Of a stretch of DNA of 64,000 nt, positions 59,505 to 64,000 are shown one piece after another. The notes beneath the pieces are model-generated. The model did no database searches, was not told the origin of the DNA, and was given only the letters and a program-made list of their open reading frames with translations. The stretch lies in NCBI RefSeq assembly GCF_022869865.1, contig NZ_CP094984.1, positions 124,001-188,000 on the forward strand, given 5' to 3'. Source of the stretch: Arthrobacter zhangbolii (GTDB lineage Bacteria > Actinomycetota > Actinomycetes > Actinomycetales > Micrococcaceae). The translations under genes were made by a program, and so were the position numbers. Position 1 is the stretch's first letter; the number at the start of each line of letters is the position of its first letter.

Positions 59505-60322
59505 TTCTTCACCGCCTGCTTTTCGGCGATACCCAGGACGGCGTCGGTGGTCTTGCCGATGACGGCCAGCAGGATGATGGCCAGGAACATGCGGTCCGTC
59601 CGGCCGTTGTTCTGGGAGTCCGTCAGCAGGAAGCCCAGCCCCATGGAGGAAGCAATCAGTTCCGCCGCCACCAGGAACAGCCAGGCCTGCGCCAGGGCGA
59701 GCCGCAGACCGGAGAACACGGCCGGAACCACGGCGGGCAGCTGAACGGTGGTCAGCAGCTTCACCCCGCGCAGGCCGAAGGCCCGGGCGGCCTCCACCAG
59801 GTTCCGGTCCACATGCCGCAGCGCCAGGGCCACGGTGGTGAAGACGGGGAAGAAGGCACCGATGGTGATCAGTGTGACCTTCGAATCCTCACCGATCTTC
59901 ATCCACAGGATCAGCAGCGGCACCCAGGCCAGTGAGGGCACCGCGCGCAGCGCACCGACGGCCGGCCCGAGCAGGGCATCGGCCAGCCGGGACAGCCCCA
60001 ACAGTGCGCCGAGGAGCAGTCCCAGGGCTGCCCCGAGCGCAAACCCGGTCAGTACCCGCTGAGTGGAAATGGCAATGTGGGTGCCCAGCTGGCCGCGCTC
60101 CACCAGATCCGCCGCGGCGCTGTAGACCGCTGCCGGTGAGGGCAGCTGGACGGGGCTGAACACCCCGGCGGCGGTAGTGAGCTGCCAGGCGGCCAGGATC
60201 AGGGCAGGGACCACCAGGCCCAGACCCAGCCGGGTGAACCGGTTCTCCAGCAGGGATCCCCGGGCCTTGGTCACAGGGGTGGTTTCGTTGGTCCGTGTTG
60301 CACGGGGAAGGACGCTGCTCAT
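59495..60322 (-). CDS. ABC transporter permease, SsuC/TauC-like
   Basis: The protein has 275 residues with about six membrane helices. The EAA loop reads VEAARAFGLRGVKLLTTVQLPAVVPAVFSGLRLALAQAWLFLVAAELIAS, typical of nitrate/sulfonate/taurine permeases. It overlaps the binding-protein gene stop by four bases and the acs start by ten. Context with an SsuA-like binding protein and a SAM riboswitch suggests transport of an organosulfur compound, which is inference. Confidence 0.92.
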   Translation of the reverse strand: MSSVLPRATRTNETTPVTKARGSLLENRFTRLGLGLVVPALILAAWQLTTAAGVFSPVQLPSPAAVYSAAADLVERGQLGTHIAISTQRVLTGFALGAALGLLLGALLGLSRLADALLGPAVGALRAVPSLAWVPLLILWMKIGEDSKVTLITIGAFFPVFTTVALALRHVDRNLVEAARAFGLRGVKLLTTVQLPAVVPAVFSGLRLALAQAWLFLVAAELIASSMGLGFLLTDSQNNGRTDRMFLAIILLAVIGKTTDAVLGIAEKQAVKKWA

Positions 60323-61404
60323 GACGAGGCTCCCAGCGAGTCCGGATCAGCGTTGCGGACGTAGCTGTCCTCCAGCAGGGAGTCCAGGGCCGCATCGATC
60401 TGATCCTGGCCGGCCACGTCTCCGGTTTCCACAAGCGTGGGTCCGATCTTCTCCAGGACCTTGCGCTGGGCTTCGCCCGGGGCGGGATCCGTATCCAGGT
60501 TGCTTCGCTCCAGGATGACCGTGCTGGCGACGGCGGGATCAAGTCCGGCGACGTCGGCCAGGATCTGCGCGGTCTCCTCCTGGTTATCGGCTGCCCAGGC
60601 CCGGGCCTTGGCATAGGCGTTGACCACGGCCTGGGCCTGTTCCGGTTCCTCGGCGAGGAAGGATTCATTGGCGGCAAGGAGTCCGTAGGTGTTGAAGTCC
60701 AGGTTGCGGTAGGCGAGTTTGGCGCCGTTCTGCTCGGCGCCGGCCATGATCGGATCCAGCCCGATCCAGGCGTCCACGGAACCGTTTTCCAGGGCGGTGC
60801 GGCCATCGGCGTGCTGCAGCTGTTCCACCGTCACGTCGGAGAGGCTGAGTCCGGCTTCCTCGAGGGCCTGGACCAGGAAGAAGTACGGGTCGGTGCCCTT
60901 GGTCGCAGCCACTGATTTTCCGGCCAGGTCTGCCACGGAGGTGATGTCCGAGTCCGGGCCCACTACCAGGGCTGCCCATTCCGGCTGGGAGAACACGTCA
61001 ATGACTTTGATCGGGGAGCCGTTGGCGCGGTTGAGCAGGGCAGCGGACCCTGCGGTGGATCCGATGTCGATGGCACCGGAGCGCAGGTTTTCGTTGGCCT
61101 TGTTGGAGCCGGCGGACTGGACCCATTCCACGGTGACCCCGTCCTCCGCCAGTGCCTCCTCCAGCCAGCCCTGGTCCTTGATGATCAGGCTGAGCGGGTT
61201 GTAGGTGGCGAAATCCAGGGTGAGGGTGCCGCCGTCGGCGTCCTTGACGGCGGCAGCGCCGGCAGTGTCCTCGCCGGCGACGCAGCCGGTGAGGGCCAAA
61301 CCGGCCACCGCGGCCAGACCGGCGAACGTACGTGCTGTGCGTCCGCGGACGGAGCGGGGGAAGGGCAGGAAGGCCGGTCGGGTACGGGGTGCAGGGGCAG
61401 TCAT
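60319..61404 (-). CDS. ABC transporter substrate-binding lipoprotein, SsuA/TauA-like
   Basis: The protein has 361 residues. A signal peptide with basic start (RSVRGRTARTFAGLAAVAGLALTGC) ends in the lipobox LTGC. The mature protein shows LTLDFATYNPLSLIIKDQGWLEEALAEDGVTVEWVQSAGSNKANENLRSGAIDIGSTAG, the SsuA/THI5-like fold that binds sulfonates and related ligands. AAAGGA precedes the ATG at 61404. A 166-base gap, unusual in such operons, separates it from the ATPase gene; I saw no hairpin in it. Confidence 0.92.
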   Translation of the reverse strand: MTAPAPRTRPAFLPFPRSVRGRTARTFAGLAAVAGLALTGCVAGEDTAGAAAVKDADGGTLTLDFATYNPLSLIIKDQGWLEEALAEDGVTVEWVQSAGSNKANENLRSGAIDIGSTAGSAALLNRANGSPIKVIDVFSQPEWAALVVGPDSDITSVADLAGKSVAATKGTDPYFFLVQALEEAGLSLSDVTVEQLQHADGRTALENGSVDAWIGLDPIMAGAEQNGAKLAYRNLDFNTYGLLAANESFLAEEPEQAQAVVNAYAKARAWAADNQEETAQILADVAGLDPAVASTVILERSNLDTDPAPGEAQRKVLEKIGPTLVETGDVAGQDQIDAALDSLLEDSYVRNADPDSLGASS

Positions 61405-61570
61405 GATGGTTCCTTTGAAAGGGTCAGGCTGGAAAAGGGGAAGCCGGGGCCAGGCGCAGGCGCCAGGGGCGCGGCCGGATCGGGGCAAAACAGGGGAAGC
61501 TCTCCCCGGAGCGGGAAGGGATGGGTCAGGCAGTGCCCGGAAAGGGGTGCCTGCGGAGTGAAAGGAAGGC

Positions 61571-62398
61571 CTAGTGGCGGTCGACGCCGAGCAAGGCCAA
61601 TAACTCGCCGCGCATTCGGGCCAGCTCCGCCGAGGCACGGTCACGCGGTCGGGAACCGGGAACGGTGACCACGTTGGTGATGGTGGCACCCGGTTGTCCG
61701 GGTTCCCTGCCCAGGACGATGATCCGGTCCGCGAGCTGCAGGGCCTCATCAACGTCGTGGGTCACCAGCAGCACCGTGGCCGGGGCTGCCTCGTGCACGG
61801 CGAGGAGCAGATCCTGCATCTTCAGCCGGGTCAGTGCATCGAGGGCGCCGAAAGGCTCGTCCAGGAGCAGCACACCCGGTTCGCGGGCCAGGGCGCGGGC
61901 CAGCGACGCGCGCTGGGCCATGCCGCCGGACACTGCCCGGGGCTGGTGCTTGGCAAACGCAGCCAGACCCACCAGGTCCAGCAGTTCGGCTACCTTGGCC
62001 TTTCCCCGGCTGGCGCTCGCGGACTTGGGCAGTCCGATGGCGATGTTCGCCTGCAGGGTCTGCCAGGGCAGCAGCCGCGGCTCCTGGAAGGCGAAGGCAC
62101 ACCGCTCATCGATGCCGCGGACCGGCCGGCCGTCAATCAGGACGTCACCTGCGGTGGGGCGGTCCAGGCCGGCGGCGGCACGCAGCAGCGTGGATTTTCC
62201 GCAGCCGCTGGAGCCCAGAATGGCCAGGACCTCTCCGGGTTTGACCTCAAAGGTGACGTCGCGGAGCACTACGTGTTCATTTGCTCCGGTGCCGAAACTG
62301 CGGCCCAGGGCGTCGAAGGTGACCGGCAGGGCGGGATCGGCCGGCGCTGCCGTACCGGTGCCGGACGCGGTCGTGGAAGGAGACAACACTGCTGTCAT
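61571..62398 (-). CDS. ABC transporter ATP-binding protein, SsuB-like
   Basis: The protein has 275 residues. Walker A GSSGCGKSTLLRAAAGL, Q-loop FQEPRLLPWQT, signature AVSGGMAQRASLARAL, Walker B VLLLDEPFGALDALT and VTHDVDEALQLADR are all intact. The ATG at 62398 has GGAG eight bases upstream; a GTG three codons earlier is less likely. It is the first gene after the SAM riboswitch, which ends 45 bases before the start, close enough for control of translation. Confidence 0.93.
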   Translation of the reverse strand: MTAVLSPSTTASGTGTAAPADPALPVTFDALGRSFGTGANEHVVLRDVTFEVKPGEVLAILGSSGCGKSTLLRAAAGLDRPTAGDVLIDGRPVRGIDERCAFAFQEPRLLPWQTLQANIAIGLPKSASASRGKAKVAELLDLVGLAAFAKHQPRAVSGGMAQRASLARALAREPGVLLLDEPFGALDALTRLKMQDLLLAVHEAAPATVLLVTHDVDEALQLADRIIVLGREPGQPGATITNVVTVPGSRPRDRASAELARMRGELLALLGVDRH

Positions 62399-62443
62399 AG
62401 AAAACACTCCATCGGTCCTGGCAGTAGCACCCTACGGAAGGTG

Positions 62444-62574
62444 TCCTGAGCCGGGGTAACGGCTTCCTGCGACACCAGCCTCGTTATTGCCGTACTTCAA
62501 GGAGGAAATACGGCAACCAGGGTTGCTGCGGCTTCATCGATCCAGGTCTCTCAGCCGCTCGGGATGGTCAAGGA
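62444..62574 (-). promoter_or_regulatory. SAM-I (S-box) riboswitch, actinobacterial variant
   Basis: Read on the minus strand, P1 arms TCCTTGA (62574-62568) and TCAGGA (62449-62444) enclose the element. Between them come CGAGCGGCTGAGAGACC, then GATGAAGCCGCAGCAACC, the hallmark order of S-box RNAs. P2 is GCGGCT/AGCCGC. P3 is the 8-bp stem TTGCCGTA/TACGGCAA (62487-62494 with 62509-62516). GGTGTCGCAGGAAG fills the place of the 3-prime core. TPP was considered because of GGCTGAGAG but the rest does not fit. The remaining gap 62575-62825 shows nothing else. Confidence 0.75.
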
Positions 62575-62825
62575 CTACTAAACGCCGGATTTACGGATCG
62601 GACAAGTCCCGGCCCTGCAGCCGATTCACAGAAGGAAATGTTCACGCGGACGCTCTTGGTGCCCGCCCCCGCCATGAACACCCCGGAGCATTGACCTGAC
62701 GCGCCACCGGCTCCAAGGTTGGAAGAGGCCAGCCGGAGCCCATTCCCGTTCTTCGCGGCCGGTCTCTTTGCGGAAATCAACGAGCCTTCGGTTAAACGAG
62801 CCTGGATCAACGAGCAGGAGCAGCC

Positions 62826-63443
62826 ATGGAACAAGCAGCGAACGCATCGGGAACGGTTCTATCCGCTGACGGCACAACCATCGCGTGGTCGCGGCAGGGC
62901 AGCGGACCGCCGCTGGCCATCGTGGGACCGCTGCTGGCACACCGGAGCAGCCGGGCCACGGCGGCTTTGGCGGACGCTCTTTCAAAAACCCACACCGTGT
63001 ATACCTATGACCGCAGGGGGATCGGGGAAAGCGGGATTGGCGAGGAATACACTGCGGAGTCCGACGTCGATGACCTCCTGGCCGTATTGCAGGTGGCAGG
63101 CGGGGCCACGGACCTCTACGGGTTTTACGACGGCGCCTTCCTGGCCTTGCGGGCGGCGGAGGAATCCACGGTGGTGAGCCGTGTAGTGGCGCTCGAGCCC
63201 ACCCTCTCCCCGGGCGACGGGGAGGATGAGCTGCTGGTGCTGCAAAGCGAGATTGAGGGACTGGGCGGGGTGAACGTTCCGGTGCTGATCCTGGCCGGCA
63301 GTGCCAGCGGCGGGGAAACCCAGGACCTTGCCCGGCGGGCCGCCGATGCGCTGGACGAAGGTGAATTCCGGCTGCTGGAGACGGACACGAGCGGGTTGCC
63401 CGATTCGGCGCTGACCGAGGCCATTGAGTCTTTCCTTCAGTGA
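62826..63443 (+). CDS. alpha/beta hydrolase-fold protein lacking the catalytic serine
   Basis: The protein has 205 residues. It follows the fold: TVLSADGTTIAWSRQGSGPPLAIVGPLLAHRS, then YTYDRRGIGESG. The nucleophile elbow, normally GxSxG, is GFYDG here, with tyrosine 101 in place of serine. The expected late histidine motif is also absent (RLLETDTSGLPDSALTEAI). The lid region is very short. It is probably not a classical hydrolase and may bind a ligand or protein. GGAGCAGCC lies before the ATG. Confidence 0.82.
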   Translation: MEQAANASGTVLSADGTTIAWSRQGSGPPLAIVGPLLAHRSSRATAALADALSKTHTVYTYDRRGIGESGIGEEYTAESDVDDLLAVLQVAGGATDLYGFYDGAFLALRAAEESTVVSRVVALEPTLSPGDGEDELLVLQSEIEGLGGVNVPVLILAGSASGGETQDLARRAADALDEGEFRLLETDTSGLPDSALTEAIESFLQ

Positions 63444-63496
63444 CGCACGCCCGGGTAAGCTGGAGCCCCCATCCCGGCTTCCCATAAGGACGGCAG

Positions 63497-63937
63497 ATGT
63501 CAGACTCCAACGGCACCGCTACCGCGCACGCCAATGATCCCGAGGTCATCCGCAGGCTGATGGCCACCCCCGGCCGCTGGGCCGTGGTGGGCCTGTCCAA
63601 CAACCCGATGCGCACCGCCGTCGGCGTTTCCCGCTACATCCAGGACCATCTGGGGATGGAAATCATTCCCGTAAGCCTGAAGGGAGACGACGTGCACGGC
63701 AACAAGGGCTACAAAAAGCTCAGCGAGATCCCGGGCAGCATTGACGTTGTGGACTGCTTCGTGAATTCGGAGCGTGTAGGCGACATTGTGGACCAGGCCA
63801 TCGAGGTGGGCGCGAAGGCGGTGTGGCTGCAGCTCGGCGTGGTGGATGAAGAGGCAGCGGCACGGGCCAGGGCCGCGGGACTCGACGTTGTGATGGACAC
63901 CTGCCCGGTGATCGAGGCCCCGCGGTTCGGACTCTGA
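63497..63937 (+). CDS. CoA-binding (Rossmann) domain protein, second copy
   Basis: The protein has 146 residues. It reads RWAVVGLSNNPMRTAVGVSRYIQDHLGMEIIPVSLKGDDVHGNKGYKKLSEIPGSIDVVDCFVNSE and KAVWLQLGVVDEEAAARARAAGLDVVMDTCPVIEAPR. It is clearly related to the protein encoded at 55280-55786, especially in the WLQLG and DVVMD segments. A TAAGCT box near 63456 and AAGGACGGCAG ahead of the ATG give a normal led transcript. Function unknown. Confidence 0.92.
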   Translation: MSDSNGTATAHANDPEVIRRLMATPGRWAVVGLSNNPMRTAVGVSRYIQDHLGMEIIPVSLKGDDVHGNKGYKKLSEIPGSIDVVDCFVNSERVGDIVDQAIEVGAKAVWLQLGVVDEEAAARARAAGLDVVMDTCPVIEAPRFGL

Positions 63938-63955
63938 GCCATCCTGCCGGCAGGC

Positions 63956-64000
63956 CTACAGCTTGGCGAACCGGGCCCGGATAATGCCGATGTACAGGCC
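63956..64000 (-). CDS. C-terminal end of an unidentified protein (partial)
   Basis: On the minus strand the last 14 codons read GLYIGIIRARFAKL and end in TAG at 63956. The hydrophobic start and basic end look like the final helix of a membrane protein. The rest lies beyond the window, so no family can be named. The reading frame is inferred from the position of the stop and the gene-dense setting. Confidence 0.4.
   Translation of the reverse strand, partial: GLYIGIIRARFAKL

Noticed and set aside
57894-59744. A 616-codon plus-strand frame opposite the acyl-CoA ligase
   Set aside because: The ligase on the minus strand carries all catalytic motifs, while this frame has none.
62487-62516. The TTGCCGTA/TACGGCAA inverted repeat as a repressor operator
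   Set aside because: It falls exactly where the P3 stem of the riboswitch is expected, so an RNA stem explains it better.
62444-62574. TPP riboswitch instead of SAM riboswitch
   Set aside because: GGCTGAGAG resembles the TPP core, but the downstream ACCTGATC-type and GCGTAGGGA segments are missing, while GATGAAGCC and GCAACC in the right order fit the S-box.

Overview
The window is high-GC DNA with actinobacterial coding style: GTG starts, GTGA/ATGA stop-start overlaps, dense gene packing and short intergenic gaps. The gene content (DUF3151 next to class II aldolase, a Glu-Asp-Phe tRNA cluster beside an Asp23 operon, GH15, DUF445, long-form Pta) points to a free-living Micrococcaceae bacterium, most likely Arthrobacter or a close relative. 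The genus call is inference. No rRNA, CRISPR array, prophage or replication origin was seen. The only mobile element is one complete IS3-family copy.

Layout. Bases 1-3,340 hold a partial HO-like redox enzyme, a small membrane protein, a GNAT-like protein and an operon of an HTH protein plus a seven-helix membrane protein. Bases 3,344-8,670 (minus) carry a whole fructose phosphotransferase set: fruK, fruA, ptsI, ptsH. Bases 8,931-15,191 contain an esterase, a stress membrane protein, DUF445, a GH15 glycosidase, a DoxX-like protein and a phosphoesterase. Bases 15,328-20,507 (minus) hold a zinc dehydrogenase, a STAS-like protein and the ackA-pta acetate pathway. Bases 20,752-27,138 (plus) run from an amino-acid permease to a large-subunit catalase. 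An IS150-type element (27,191-28,627) splits the terminator between the catalase and a purine permease.

Bases 30,228-34,400 carry CopC, a Rossmann oxidoreductase, a universal stress protein, a CDF metal exporter, a zincin-like protein and three tRNAs. Bases 34,549-36,888 are an Asp23/AmaP envelope-stress operon. Bases 36,902-47,756 are mostly housekeeping: exonuclease III, nadE, pyrE, a TrmH methylase, fba, DUF3151 and purA. Bases 47,890-50,663 encode an AAA ATPase coupled to a TPR membrane protein. Bases 53,939-55,283 encode an ECF-like sigma factor and its likely membrane partner.

Bases 55,280-63,937 form a sulfur and CoA-related zone: a CoA-binding protein, O-acetylhomoserine sulfhydrylase, an acyl-CoA synthetase joined to an SsuABC-like transporter, and a second CoA-binding protein. 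The transporter operon is preceded by what reads as a SAM-I riboswitch.

Two themes cross the window. Many genes have a TANNNT hexamer exactly 6-8 bases before the start codon, which suggests widespread leaderless transcription. Several control elements were found only by reading non-coding DNA: the riboswitch, a terminator split by the IS, a duplicated -10 box, and a hairpin inside the IS that overlaps the first transposase gene's ribosome-binding site. The only gene-free stretch above 300 bases is 62,399-62,825, which contains the riboswitch.
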